64,000 bases of DNA from assembly GCF_038070315.1 (NCBI RefSeq), contig NZ_JBBPCC010000009.1, positions 1 to 64,000 of the forward strand. Direction: 5' to 3'. Of this stretch, positions 42,096-50,970 are shown one piece after another. Position numbers and translations under genes: made by a program. The stretch is from Paenibacillus_G filicis. Its GTDB lineage: Bacteria > Bacillota > Bacilli > Paenibacillales > NBRC-103111. The notes under the pieces are model-generated. The model searched no databases. It was not told the origin of the DNA and saw nothing but the letters and a program-made list of their open reading frames with translations. Numbering within the stretch: the first letter of the stretch is position 1; every line of letters starts with the position of its first letter.

Positions 42096-42956
42096 TTAAA
42101 ATGCAGGAACGACGGCCACTCCGTATTTATCGGTAATAAATTTTTTCAGCTCAGGCGTCTTCAAGGCTGCGTCGAGTTTCTTGACTTCGTCGCGGCTTTC
42201 ATCGCCCTTGCGTACAACAACGACGTTGGCATACGGGGAATTGGCGTCCTCACGGAACAACGCGCTCTTCGGATCAATCTTCGCTTCCAGCACCAGATTC
42301 GTATTGATGATCGCGCCGTCCAAATCGGGCAAAGCGCGCGGGAGCGTAGCCGAATCAGCTTCGACAAACTTCAGGTTTTTCGGATTTTCCACAATGTCCT
42401 TAGGCGTGGCTTCGTATGTCGTCAGCCCGCTCTTGAGCTTGATGAGCCCCTGCTGCTGGAGCAGGACCAGCGCCCGGTATTCATTGGACGGATTATTCGG
42501 GATGCCGATCTTGGCGCCGTCCTTGATCTCGTCCTTGGATTTGAGCTTGCTGGAGTAGAAGCCGATTGGCTCGACGTGAACCTTGGAGGTGACGGTGAAG
42601 TCATAGCCTTTCTCCTTCTTGACCGAATCGAGATAAGGGACGTGTTGGAAGTAGTTTCCATCGACCTTCTTATCCTTCAGGGCCGGATTAAGCTGCCCCT
42701 CGTCATCGAAGACGATGACCTCCAGATTGACGCCCTGCTCCTTCAGCTTTGGCTTGACTTGGTTCAAGATTTCCGCATGAGGGACTGCGGCGGCTCCAAT
42801 CTTGAGCGTGACTTCTTTCTTGCTGTCAGCGCCAGCAGGCGCTGCGGGCTTTTGAGTACCTGCATTGGAAGCCGGAGCAGAACCGCAGGCCGCAGCCAGC
42901 CCCGCGAACAGAACGAAAGACGACAATATTGCAGCAGCAGAACGTTTTCTCATCAT
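42096..42956 (-). CDS. metQ: Methionine ABC transporter substrate-binding lipoprotein
   Basis: 286 residues from 42956, where GGGAG is correctly spaced; the frame is open further upstream. Lipoprotein signal with AAAC, Ser/Ala linker, then the NlpA/MetQ domain: KIGAAAVPHAEILNQVKPKLKEQG, NYFQHVPYLDSVKKEKG and PNNPSNEYRAL. It binds methionine outside the cell for MetNI. Confidence 0.94.
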   Translation of the reverse strand: MMRKRSAAAILSSFVLFAGLAAACGSAPASNAGTQKPAAPAGADSKKEVTLKIGAAAVPHAEILNQVKPKLKEQGVNLEVIVFDDEGQLNPALKDKKVDGNYFQHVPYLDSVKKEKGYDFTVTSKVHVEPIGFYSSKLKSKDEIKDGAKIGIPNNPSNEYRALVLLQQQGLIKLKSGLTTYEATPKDIVENPKNLKFVEADSATLPRALPDLDGAIINTNLVLEAKIDPKSALFREDANSPYANVVVVRKGDESRDEVKKLDAALKTPELKKFITDKYGVAVVPAF

Positions 42957-43053
42957 GACAACACTCCCGGTTTCTATGTTTATAATGGCAATTCCTACGT
43001 GAAAGGGATGACCCATGGGGTGATTCTGGCGGGAATACACAGCCTATAGGCAG

Positions 43054-43722
43054 CTACTCCAGCTTAAACCGCTTGCGTCGTATGGCTTTGGCAATCGAAT
43101 CGCCTGACCACTGAATGATCGCGACGATCAGGACGATCAGGATCACGGTGGCAAATAGCACATCCTCGCGGAACCGCTGGTAGCCGAAGCGGATCGCGAG
43201 ACTGCCCAGCCCGCCTGCGCCTATGGCCCCGGCCACAGCGGTGAATTCCGTGATCGCGATGATTGCGATCGTAACGGCACGGATTAGGGCCGGCAGTGCT
43301 TCGGGGATCAGGACGCGGAAGATGATCGTCCATGGCGAAGCGCCAATAGCCAGGGCGGCTTCGATCTTCCCGTGGCTGACCTCCTTCAGCGAGTTCTCGA
43401 TCACCCGGCCCAGGAAGGGCGCAGCACCGATGGACAGCGAGACGATCGCAGCGGTAGGTCCGAGGGTAGTGCCGACGATTAGACGGGATAAAGGCAGCAG
43501 CAGGACGATCAGGATGATGAACGGCAGTGAGCGGACGAAGTTGATCAGCGCTCCCACGATTTTGTGCAGGTAAGGCGCCTCCCAGATATGCCCCTTGTCC
43601 GTAACGACCAGCAGAATACCGAGCGCAGTGCCGAGCAGCAGGGCGAAGATCGATGACCAGAACACCATATACAGCGTCTCCAGCAGCCCTTCCTTCAGTA
43701 AGGGGATCAGATCGTCTCTCAT
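43054..43722 (-). CDS. metI: Methionine ABC transporter permease
   Basis: 222 residues, five to six membrane helices, with the binding-protein-dependent permease motif EAALAIGASPWTIIFRVLIPEA that docks on the ATPase. Typical MetI length. Its start overlaps the metN stop by 4 nt, indicating coupled translation. Confidence 0.94.
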   Translation of the reverse strand: MRDDLIPLLKEGLLETLYMVFWSSIFALLLGTALGILLVVTDKGHIWEAPYLHKIVGALINFVRSLPFIILIVLLLPLSRLIVGTTLGPTAAIVSLSIGAAPFLGRVIENSLKEVSHGKIEAALAIGASPWTIIFRVLIPEALPALIRAVTIAIIAITEFTAVAGAIGAGGLGSLAIRFGYQRFREDVLFATVILIVLIVAIIQWSGDSIAKAIRRKRFKLE

Positions 43723-44504
43723 ACGCCGGTACCCGTGCCTTCCAGCACCTGCCGCTTCTGCCGGTAATGATCAATGATGCTCACAAACCTGCGGGCCGTG
43801 TCGCTCTCCGGCTGCAGGAAGAACTTGTCGACCGTCCCGGTTTCGACAATGCGGCCGCTCTCCAAAACCGCCATATGCCGGCACACATGCTGGAGCACAT
43901 CCAGCTCATGGGTGATGAGCACGATCGTGAGATTCAACTGGCGGTTGATATCCTTGAGCAGCTCTAGGATGGAGTAGGTGGTTTGCGGATCGAGCGCCGA
44001 GGTCGCCTCATCGCTGAGCAGCACATCCGGTTCATTGGCGAGCGCCCGGGCGATGCCGACGCGCTGCTTCTGTCCGCCGCTCAGCTGGGAAGGGTGCATG
44101 TCGCCCTTGTCGCCCAACTGAACGAGATCGAGAATCTCTCGGACCCGTTCCCGGATGAATGCCTTGGAATGCCCCGCAACCTCCAGTGGGAAGGCGACAT
44201 TCTGGTACACCGTCTTGGCGTCCAGCAGGTTGAACTGCTGGAAGATCATACCGATCTTGCGCCGGGCGAGGCGCAGCTCGCGTTCATTCAGATCGGTGAT
44301 GACGCTGCCGCCGATCTCGATGCGTCCGGTATCCGGCTCCTCCAGCCGGTTGAGGCAGCGGATGAGCGTGGACTTGCCGGCCCCGCTGAAGCCGATAATA
44401 CCGAAGATATCCCCTTTCTCTACACGCAGGTGAATGCGGTCCAGCACAGTTGTTGTGAGCTGGCCGTTGCGGAACGTTTTCGTCAGATTATTGACCACTA
44501 TCAT
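43719..44504 (-). CDS. metN: Methionine ABC transporter ATP-binding protein
   Basis: 261 residues from the ATG at 44504; an upstream TTG in frame would read into the leader terminator and is rejected. Walker A GFSGAGKST, signature LSGGQKQR and Walker B VLLSDEATSALD are complete. The C-terminal NIL/ACT regulatory domain found in longer MetN proteins is absent. It energises methionine import with MetI and MetQ. A terminator hairpin lies directly upstream (see leader). Confidence 0.93.
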   Translation of the reverse strand: MIVVNNLTKTFRNGQLTTTVLDRIHLRVEKGDIFGIIGFSGAGKSTLIRCLNRLEEPDTGRIEIGGSVITDLNERELRLARRKIGMIFQQFNLLDAKTVYQNVAFPLEVAGHSKAFIRERVREILDLVQLGDKGDMHPSQLSGGQKQRVGIARALANEPDVLLSDEATSALDPQTTYSILELLKDINRQLNLTIVLITHELDVLQHVCRHMAVLESGRIVETGTVDKFFLQPESDTARRFVSIIDHYRQKRQVLEGTGTGV

Positions 44505-44537
44505 GTGTTCACCCGCTTCGCTAAAGTAGGGTTCGGA

Positions 44538-44609
44538 TAAAAAAAGAACCAAGCCGCGAGTCTCCCTGGGTAGAAGGAGATGGCTTGGTTTCCAGTGATC
44601 TGGTCAACC
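44538..44609 (-). promoter_or_regulatory. Putative transcription attenuator in the metNIQ-metY leader
   Basis: On the minus strand, AACCAAGCC (44590-44582) pairs with GGCTTGGTT (44555-44547) and is followed by seven T residues, a textbook terminator about 34 nt upstream of metN. An alternative hairpin (44609-44587; GGTT..CCAG..CTGG..AACC) uses the same AACC as the terminator arm, so the two are mutually exclusive. A promoter, TTGACA (44675-44670), 18 nt, TAAAAT (44651-44646), lies upstream. I found neither S-box nor T-box consensus, so the signal sensed is unknown. Confidence 0.65.
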
Positions 44610-44645
44610 GGTGTTTTATTCCGATATTTCCAATGTGCTTAATGT

Positions 44646-44675
44646 ATTTTAAAATGAATTTTCATTTTTTGTCAA
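44646..44675 (-). promoter_or_regulatory. Promoter of the metNIQ-metY operon
   Basis: A consensus TTGACA, an 18-nt spacer and TAAAAT on the minus strand, preceding the leader terminator. The spacer contains ATGAA-AA-TTCAT, a small inverted repeat that could bind a regulator. Confidence 0.65.
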
Positions 44676-44872
44676 TAAGGAAAATTCGGATCACGAACAA
44701 GGCATGCCGCCTTCACTGGCCTATGCGCCAAAATCAGCTCATGGCAGTCCAAGCTTTTCTGCTCAGGCTCCGAGTAAAAAAAGAACGCTCCGAATCCGGC
44801 TGTTGGCAGCGGAAAGCAGAGCGATCCTGTAAGCTTGCGAATGCAGAGTGGAGACAGAGCTTGCAGAGCTAC

Positions 44873-45430
44873 TTAGCGGAGCAGCTTCAAAAACTCCCGC
44901 ATAAAGCCGGGCAGGTCGGGCCAGGCATGGCCAGAGACGAGCTTGCCGTCCACATGCAGTGTATCCGGCGCATAGGTAGCGCCGAGCTGCTCGACATCGA
45001 GCCGGCAGGCTGTATAGGCTGTCAGCGTACGTCCCTCGAAGAAGCTGTTGTCCTTCAGCGAGGCGAACACGAGGGCGGCATGACAGATGGCTCCTACCGG
45101 CTTGTCCGCCTCGAAGAAATGGCGCAGGATGCGCGGCACGTTGGCGTCGGAGCGGATATACTCGGGAGCGCGGCCGCCCGGGATAATCAGGCCGTCATAG
45201 GCGGTCGGATCGACGTCGGCGAAGGAGACATGAGCCGGGAGCAGATGTCCGGGCTTCTCCGTATACGTGTCCCAGCCTTCGACGAAGTCATGGACGACGG
45301 TGTGGAGCACTTTATGAACGGGGGCGGCAATCACCGCTTCATAACCTTCCTCCAGCAAGCGGTAATACGGATAGTACACTTCAAGAACTTCGACAGCGTC
45401 TCCAGTAAGCAGCAAGATTTTTTTGGACAT
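44873..45430 (-). CDS. DJ-1/PfpI-family protein
   Basis: 185 residues from the ATG at 45430 (GAAGGAG upstream; a GTG nine bases earlier is too close). The nucleophile-elbow cysteine C116 is in VGAICHAALVF, and the family glutamate position is in GDAVEVLEVYYPYYRL. Members act as glyoxalases, deglycases or proteases/chaperones; which applies here is not evident. It is monocistronic, between the met operon and a divergent membrane-protein gene. Confidence 0.88.
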   Translation of the reverse strand: MSKKILLLTGDAVEVLEVYYPYYRLLEEGYEAVIAAPVHKVLHTVVHDFVEGWDTYTEKPGHLLPAHVSFADVDPTAYDGLIIPGGRAPEYIRSDANVPRILRHFFEADKPVGAICHAALVFASLKDNSFFEGRTLTAYTACRLDVEQLGATYAPDTLHVDGKLVSGHAWPDLPGFMREFLKLLR

Positions 45431-45655
45431 CAGACTCACGCTCCTTCAGTCATATGGGCTTCACTTTCATTATCCCTGGTAGCCGGAAGGCTTGTAAATG
45501 GGTGGAAATTGAAAGCATTTGTCGAATCGCGGCAGCTCCACCCTGGGCGACTGGACCAAAGTCCAGCACAAAACTTCACCGGAGGTGGAGGACAGTGGCT
45601 CCGGGCATATGATAAAGTGAGGTTAACAATAATTGTACATAGGAGAGATTAATGC

Positions 45656-46159
45656 ATGAGTAAACAGGCATTAGCGGGTGCAGTGCTGGTATTGCTGGGA
45701 GCCAGCATGTTCATGGTCCGCGGGGAGTCTTTCGGGGTCGGCACGCTGTTCGCGTATTATTGGCCCACGATGTTTCTCATTCCGCTTGGATTGTTCTTCC
45801 ACTGGATGTATTTCTCGATGACAGGCAGAAAGGGAGTCGGTCTGCTGGTTCCCGGAGGTATTTTATTCACATCGGGTATCGTCTGTCAGATTGCGACCCT
45901 ATTTCACGCATGGGAATACTTGTGGCCGGGCTTCATCCTGGCGGTAGCAGTGGGCTTGTTCGAGCTCTATTGGTTTGGAGGTCGGCATCGGGGACTGTTG
46001 ATTCCGATCAACATCCTGGGCGTTTTATCTCTCATCTTTTTCGGAGTCTTTACGCTCGGCTCCATTCTGAACCGCATAGCGGCGGGCGGTCCGATTGTGG
46101 CGATCGTGCTGATCGCGGCGGGTGCCTTTCTGATGATCGGACGCAGGAAGCAGCTCTAG
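45656..46159 (+). CDS. Small integral membrane protein
   Basis: 167 residues with about five hydrophobic helices (near 5-22, 30-52, 60-82, 88-106, 115-160) and a basic C-terminus (GRRKQL). The pattern resembles the N-terminal membrane region of LiaF/DUF5668-type proteins but lacks the soluble domain. AGGAGAG precedes the ATG. Function unknown; a cell-envelope role is a guess from resemblance. Confidence 0.75.
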   Translation: MSKQALAGAVLVLLGASMFMVRGESFGVGTLFAYYWPTMFLIPLGLFFHWMYFSMTGRKGVGLLVPGGILFTSGIVCQIATLFHAWEYLWPGFILAVAVGLFELYWFGGRHRGLLIPINILGVLSLIFFGVFTLGSILNRIAAGGPIVAIVLIAAGAFLMIGRRKQL

Positions 46160-46210
46160 TCCGGGAATCGCCCAGCCTTTCTATGTTTCTAAGTACCGGC
46201 ATCGAACCGA

Positions 46211-46256
46211 GGCCTTCCCGCTCCTTGTTGAGCCGGGAGGGCCTTCGCTTTTTTTG
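46211..46256 (+). terminator. Rho-independent terminator
   Basis: GGCCTTCCCG and CGGGAGGGCC form a stem followed by TTCGCTTTTTTT, after the small membrane protein gene. Confidence 0.82.
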
Positions 46257-46332
46257 GACAAAGGCTGTATCTTTATTTCCGGGCATGACTGTGCTACCCT
46301 CAGAGGAAGAACGTTCAAGGAGTGTCGCACGT

Positions 46333-46884
46333 GTGAAGAGGCTGCTCGTTACAGGTTACAAGGCGTCGGAGCTGGGGATTTTTTCTCTGAAGCATCCGGG
46401 CATCGATATTATCAAGAAGGCGATCAAGAAGCAGCTGGCCGCGTTGGCCGAGGAAGGGCTCGAATGGGTCATCGTTAGCGGACAGTGGGGTGTGGAGCTG
46501 TGGGCGGCCGAAGCGGCGATTGAGCTGAGGGCGGATTACGAGAGCTTGCAGCTTGCGGTCATCTGTCCGTTCCTCGGACAGGAAGAGAACTGGAGCGATC
46601 CGAAGAAGGAAAAGTACGAGGCTGTGCTTCGCCAGGCTAATTACGTGAACAGCGTGACCAAGAGCAAATACGAGGGTCCCTGGCAATTCCGCGAGAAGAA
46701 TAAATTTCTGCTGCGCAATTCCGACGGCATGCTGGTGCTCTACGACGAGGAGAAGGAAGGCTCCCCCAAGTTTATCAAGGAACAAGCGGCCCGTTTGTCG
46801 CAGATCCGGCCTTACCGAATTATCTCCATCACGGAGCAGGACTTGCAGAATATCGTGGAAGACGAACAAATGAATCAATGGTGA
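46333..46884 (+). CDS. ypsA: YpsA-family (SLOG superfamily) protein
   Basis: 183 residues from a GTG at 46333, with AAGGAG 10 nt upstream; the longer upstream frame is an artefact of overlap with the preceding gene. RLLVTGYKASELGIF, VIVSGQWGVELWAAEAA and YVNSVTKSKYEGPWQFREKN are characteristic of YpsA (DUF1273), a DprA-like Rossmann-fold family. Bacillus YpsA affects cell division. The ligand is unknown. Confidence 0.88.
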   Translation: MKRLLVTGYKASELGIFSLKHPGIDIIKKAIKKQLAALAEEGLEWVIVSGQWGVELWAAEAAIELRADYESLQLAVICPFLGQEENWSDPKKEKYEAVLRQANYVNSVTKSKYEGPWQFREKNKFLLRNSDGMLVLYDEEKEGSPKFIKEQAARLSQIRPYRIISITEQDLQNIVEDEQMNQW

Positions 46885-46956
46885 TGTGCGAACGCCTACA
46901 GCCCTGTCTGCATACGATGTAGAACTTAACATCGGCAAGGCGAGAGGGTGGTATCG

Positions 46957-48375
46957 GTGGAGATTTCGCTTGTTCCGCTGCATTTCGTTTACTTGGCATT
47001 TATCGTATTCATTATGGGAGTTCTGATCAAACGCCGCGACACGACGATGATATGCGTGATCGGCATATTCGCGCTCGGGTGGATGGCGACGGAGACGCTG
47101 GCCGGATCGGTGTCCGGCATCTTCAACAGCTTTATCTTTGCGACCAAAGAGCTGATCGGCACGATCTTTATTATCTCGATTATCGTAGCCATGAGCCGGG
47201 TCTTGATCCAAACCGGCGTCAATGAGGTCATGGTAGCACCTCTGACCCGGTTCCTGCGAACGCCGGCGCTCGCGTTCTGGGGGATCGGCTTGATTATGCT
47301 GGTCGCTTCGCTGTTCTTTTGGCCGTCCCCGGGCGTTGCGCTGATCGGCGCCGTGCTCGTGCCGGTGGCCGCGCGTGTGGGCTTGCCTGCGCTCGGAGCG
47401 GCGGTGGCGATGAATCTGTTCGGACACGGCATCGCGCTCTCCGGAGACTATATCATCCAGGGCGCCCCCAAGCTGACGGCCGATGCGGCAGGACTGCCCG
47501 TCGCGGACGTGATGCAGGCCAGCATACCGCTCGTCATCGTGATGGGAGCGGTAACAACGGCAGCGGCCTATTGGATGATGCGCCGCGATATGGCCAAGGG
47601 CACGTGGCGTGACGGTCTTGTCGGAGCAGGCAAGGCCGATGACGGAGGCGCCGTGCCAGGGATCGGGGAGGCTGCTCCTGCGGCAACGCTCTCACAGCGC
47701 ACCAAGCGCTGGCTGGCCGTACTGATTCCGCTGCTGTTTGCCGCGGATGTTGCGGCGATGTTCCTGCTGCGGCTGCAGGGAGGCGACGCGACGGCGCTGA
47801 TCGGCGGGACGGCCGTGCTGATCCTGATGGGAGTAACCCTGCTGGCGCACCGGAACCAGGGACTGGAGCAGACCACAACCTACTTGATCGAAGGCTTCCA
47901 GTTCGGCTTCAAGGTATTCGGACCCGTGATCCCTATCGCCGCGTTCTTCTACCTCGGGGACTCGGCCTTTACCGAGCTGTTCGGACAGAAGCTGCCGGAC
48001 GGTTCCCATGGTATTGTCAATGACCTCGGCGTCGCGCTGGCCCATTGGGTCCCGCTGAACGGGGGCGTGGCCGCCGTCACGCTCACCGTGACGGGAGCGA
48101 TTACAGGCCTCGACGGCTCCGGCTTCTCCGGTATCTCGCTGGCCGGATCTGTCGCCAAGCTGTTCGCAACAGCGATCGGCTCAGGTGCGGCTACGCTGAC
48201 CGCACTAGGGCAGGTGTCAGCGATCTGGGTCGGTGGCGGTACACTGATCCCCTGGGCGCTCATCCCGGCCGCCGCGATCTGTGGGGTCAGTCCCTTCGAG
48301 CTGGCCCGGCGCAATCTGAAGCCGGTGCTGCTGGGGCTGGCCGTCACGACGGTTGTCGCCATGTTCTTGATCTAG
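46957..48375 (+). CDS. Multi-spanning membrane transporter, substrate unknown
   Basis: 472 residues from a GTG at 46957; GAGAGGG lies 9 nt upstream (a GTG at 46948 overlaps it). About eleven to twelve hydrophobic helices, with SLFFWPSPGVALIGAVLVPV and NLFGHGIALSGDYIIQGAPK in the first half and a matching TGAITGLDGSGFSGISLAGS in the second. The repeat of Gly/Ser-rich half-helices resembles the ion-transporter superfamily (NhaC, DcuC, CitM types). I cannot assign a substrate. It is monocistronic with a terminator. Confidence 0.8.
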   Translation: MEISLVPLHFVYLAFIVFIMGVLIKRRDTTMICVIGIFALGWMATETLAGSVSGIFNSFIFATKELIGTIFIISIIVAMSRVLIQTGVNEVMVAPLTRFLRTPALAFWGIGLIMLVASLFFWPSPGVALIGAVLVPVAARVGLPALGAAVAMNLFGHGIALSGDYIIQGAPKLTADAAGLPVADVMQASIPLVIVMGAVTTAAAYWMMRRDMAKGTWRDGLVGAGKADDGGAVPGIGEAAPAATLSQRTKRWLAVLIPLLFAADVAAMFLLRLQGGDATALIGGTAVLILMGVTLLAHRNQGLEQTTTYLIEGFQFGFKVFGPVIPIAAFFYLGDSAFTELFGQKLPDGSHGIVNDLGVALAHWVPLNGGVAAVTLTVTGAITGLDGSGFSGISLAGSVAKLFATAIGSGAATLTALGQVSAIWVGGGTLIPWALIPAAAICGVSPFELARRNLKPVLLGLAVTTVVAMFLI

Positions 48376-48384
48376 AGCTGCCTT

Positions 48385-48415
48385 AAGGGCTGCCGGGAAA
48401 CCGGCAGTCCTTTTG
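48385..48415 (+). terminator. Rho-independent terminator
   Basis: AAGGGCTGCCGG, GAAA tetraloop, CCGGCAGTCCTT, then TTGAT, directly after the transporter gene. Confidence 0.85.
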
Positions 48416-48759
48416 ATAGGCCACAGAAAGCGTATGAGTCAGGCCCATACATATCCTTCGGTGTGCATCGAGAGAAGTTAAATAATTAACCTATGGTAAA
48501 ATAAAGAGTACGGGAATCATGAACTGCCTGAGCCGTGCAAAGCCCTTCTTCCGAAGGAATTTCGGCGGACAAAGGGCCGCTGCCCGGGAGCAAGTCCTCT
48601 GGTCCTGGAAGCGCTGTAAAATCTTATTTTTTATTAAGAAATAGGAAACATTTGATTTAGGAAAAAGTAAGAACTTAATAAAGAAATATAGGCTAAAGTA
48701 TGCTATACTAGTGCAAGTTGTTTACAAGAAATTAATATACAAAAATGTGGGGAATATAT
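48416..48759 (+). other. Long intergenic leader with structured segment upstream of LTA-synthase gene
   Basis: A 344-nt region without a gene. At 48542-48577, GCCCTT and AAGGGC enclose CCGAA/TTCGG, a two-part hairpin, followed by G+C-rich sequence to about 48617. A sharply A+T-rich segment then carries a possible TATACT -10 box near 48707. The G+C-rich, folded part could be a regulatory RNA or leader. I could not match it to a known riboswitch. Confidence 0.45.
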
Positions 48760-50877
48760 ATGGGAGAATTGCAGCTTGCCTTGCGTACGTACGGCCGTAG
48801 AACCGCCAGCCGTCTGCCTTTACTGATCTGGGCTGTGTGGATTGTATTTCTAGTCGAAGTGCTCAGCCGCGGGCAATGGGGAGAATCCTTCGGCTGGACC
48901 TTTACCGCGATTCCGGAGTTGGGGTTGAATGCACTGGTCGTGCTCGGTCTGCTGCTGTTCCTAACGGCGCTTACTTCCAGCGTACGGATTTCATTCTGGC
49001 TCGTTTCATGCGTTTGTCTGGGCTTCGGGCTCATCAGCGGAATCAAGCTCAATATTCTCGGGGTTCCGTTCCTGCCCTGGGATCTCATGCTGACGAGTGA
49101 GACGCAGGATATGACGCAGTACATCGGCGGGATTTTTAATTTTACAGTCATTTCCGGTTTTATCGCATTTATCGTGATCAGCATCCTGCTGCTCTATAAG
49201 CTGCCCCGCTTCACGCTCCGTCTGGGCTGGAAGCATCGGATTACAGTGGGCCTTGTATCGGCTCTGCTGCTGGTCTCCATTTATAACGATGGGGCTATCA
49301 ATCTGAAGAAGCTGGTCAACGTGCAGAATATCGCCTGGGATCAGAGCGAGAATGTGAAGACTAACGGATTCCTGCTGACGACCATGATGAATATCAAGTA
49401 TTTGTTCCGCGATGAGCCTGGCGGCTACGATGAGAAGTCGATCCACTCGCTGGCTGCGTCGCCTCCGCCGGCTGTTGCGAAGCCGGGCGATGTGAAGCCG
49501 AATATTATCGTCGTGCTCAGTGAAGCTTTCTGGGATCCGACTCAGGTGAAGGGACTAACGTTCAATCGCGATCCGATCCCGTTCTATCATGAGCTGGCGG
49601 CGAAATATTCGAGTGGAACGATGCTTTCACCGCAATATGGAGGCGGAACGGCCAATGTGGAGTTTGAGGTGCTGACAGGCAACTCGATGAGATTCCTGCC
49701 GCAGGGCTCTACGCCATACAATCAATATATCGACAAAGGCGTCGATTCGCTTGCGAGCATTTTGTCCCGTCAAGGGTACTCGACGACGGCGGTAAACCCG
49801 TTCCATAGCTGGTTCTATAACAGCAAGAACGTGTATAACAATTTCGGATTCGGCAAATTTATTTCCCAGGAATTTTTTGAACCGGATTATGAGGGGCCTT
49901 ACCTGGCCGACCGTGGGGTAGCCAAGCAGATTATTCAGGCGACGGATGCTTCATCCGGTCCAGACTTTATTTTCTCCAATACGATGGAGAACCACTATCA
50001 TTATTACCCGGGAAAGTTTAAAGAAAACACGTTCGAAGTAACCGGGGTGAGCGGTGAGTCTAAGGGCATGTTCGAAACGCTGGCCCAAGGCCTGAACGGT
50101 GCGGACAATATGCTAAAAAGCATCGTCACGCATTACGAGCAGAGCAAAGAGCCTACGATTATCGTTTTCTTCGGCGACCATCTACCGAGCCTCGGTGATG
50201 ACTATCAGGCTTATCGCGACAGCGGTTATCTGCTGCCTAACGACCCGGATTTTCTAAATAAAATTCACCGCGTTCCTGTGCTGGTCTGGAATAACTACCT
50301 GCCGGCCCATCAGGATAAGCTGGATATGAGTCCATCGTTCCTGGGACCTTACGTGCTCAAGCTCGCGGAACGCGAAGGCAGCTATTATACCGATTATTTG
50401 AATCAACTGGCTCAAACGACGCCTGTTATTCCTCCGAAGAATATGTACGCAGAGATGGGCATTTCCGAGGAAAGCCTGAAAGGCTACGAGCGTCTGCAAT
50501 ACGACATCATGTTCGGCAAGCAGTATGCTTACAAGGAGCGCCACTTGGCTGTGAAGGACCCGAATTATGTGCTGGGAACCGGCAAGCTGGAGGTTGACCA
50601 TGTGAAACTTGAGGAAGCCGGAGCGGACCGTCTCGTTACCGTAGAAGGAAGGAACCTGCCGCCACAAGCTATCGTGCAGATTAATGGACAGCCGGTACGT
50701 ACGGAGCGAAACTCAACCGGACAACTGACCGCTCTGGTGAAGCCGGAGCAAATGGGACAGCTCCCGTGCAAGGTCGAGGTCGTAGTGAAAGATTCCAAAG
50801 ACAAGATTGTCGTCAAATCCAATACGTATGCCTATAACGACAGCGTGAATGTCGCGGTGGAAGCGCCCATTCATTAA
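48760..50877 (+). CDS. LTA synthase-family sulfatase-fold phosphotransferase
   Basis: 705 residues from the ATG at 48760 (GTGGGG upstream). Five N-terminal membrane helices (to about residue 185) are followed by an extracellular sulfatase-fold domain with metal and nucleophile motifs VVLSEAFWDP, GGGTANVEFEVLTG (catalytic Thr), SNTMENHYHYYPG and VFFGDHLPS. A C-terminal Ig-like domain of about 90 residues is an addition to the standard LtaS layout. It probably transfers glycerol phosphate to lipoteichoic acid or a related polymer outside the membrane. Confidence 0.88.
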   Translation: MGELQLALRTYGRRTASRLPLLIWAVWIVFLVEVLSRGQWGESFGWTFTAIPELGLNALVVLGLLLFLTALTSSVRISFWLVSCVCLGFGLISGIKLNILGVPFLPWDLMLTSETQDMTQYIGGIFNFTVISGFIAFIVISILLLYKLPRFTLRLGWKHRITVGLVSALLLVSIYNDGAINLKKLVNVQNIAWDQSENVKTNGFLLTTMMNIKYLFRDEPGGYDEKSIHSLAASPPPAVAKPGDVKPNIIVVLSEAFWDPTQVKGLTFNRDPIPFYHELAAKYSSGTMLSPQYGGGTANVEFEVLTGNSMRFLPQGSTPYNQYIDKGVDSLASILSRQGYSTTAVNPFHSWFYNSKNVYNNFGFGKFISQEFFEPDYEGPYLADRGVAKQIIQATDASSGPDFIFSNTMENHYHYYPGKFKENTFEVTGVSGESKGMFETLAQGLNGADNMLKSIVTHYEQSKEPTIIVFFGDHLPSLGDDYQAYRDSGYLLPNDPDFLNKIHRVPVLVWNNYLPAHQDKLDMSPSFLGPYVLKLAEREGSYYTDYLNQLAQTTPVIPPKNMYAEMGISEESLKGYERLQYDIMFGKQYAYKERHLAVKDPNYVLGTGKLEVDHVKLEEAGADRLVTVEGRNLPPQAIVQINGQPVRTERNSTGQLTALVKPEQMGQLPCKVEVVVKDSKDKIVVKSNTYAYNDSVNVAVEAPIH

Positions 50878-50901
50878 GCGAGAAGCATAGGGCATGACAG
50901 T

Positions 50902-50934
50902 AAGCCTCCTGGTAGAAGTACCGGGAGGCTTTTC
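50902..50934. terminator. Bidirectional terminator
   Basis: AGCCTCC and GGAGGCT with inner GGT/ACC pairing and TTTTCG on the plus strand, between convergent genes. Confidence 0.82.
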
Positions 50935-50970
50935 GTTATGGGCCGGGACAGATCCTGGCGAGACATAGGG

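Noticed and set aside
44500..44700. S-box (SAM riboswitch) in the met leader
   Set aside because: Looked for the conserved S-box helices and found none; the leader upstream of the terminator is too short.
44585..45652. 355-codon plus-strand open frame
   Set aside because: Mostly antisense to the DJ-1/PfpI gene, and it runs through the met promoter region; no family resemblance.
45760..46332. Long N-terminal extension of the ypsA frame
   Set aside because: Overlaps the small membrane protein gene and crosses a terminator at 46211-46256; AAGGAG and the conserved N-terminus place the start at 46333.
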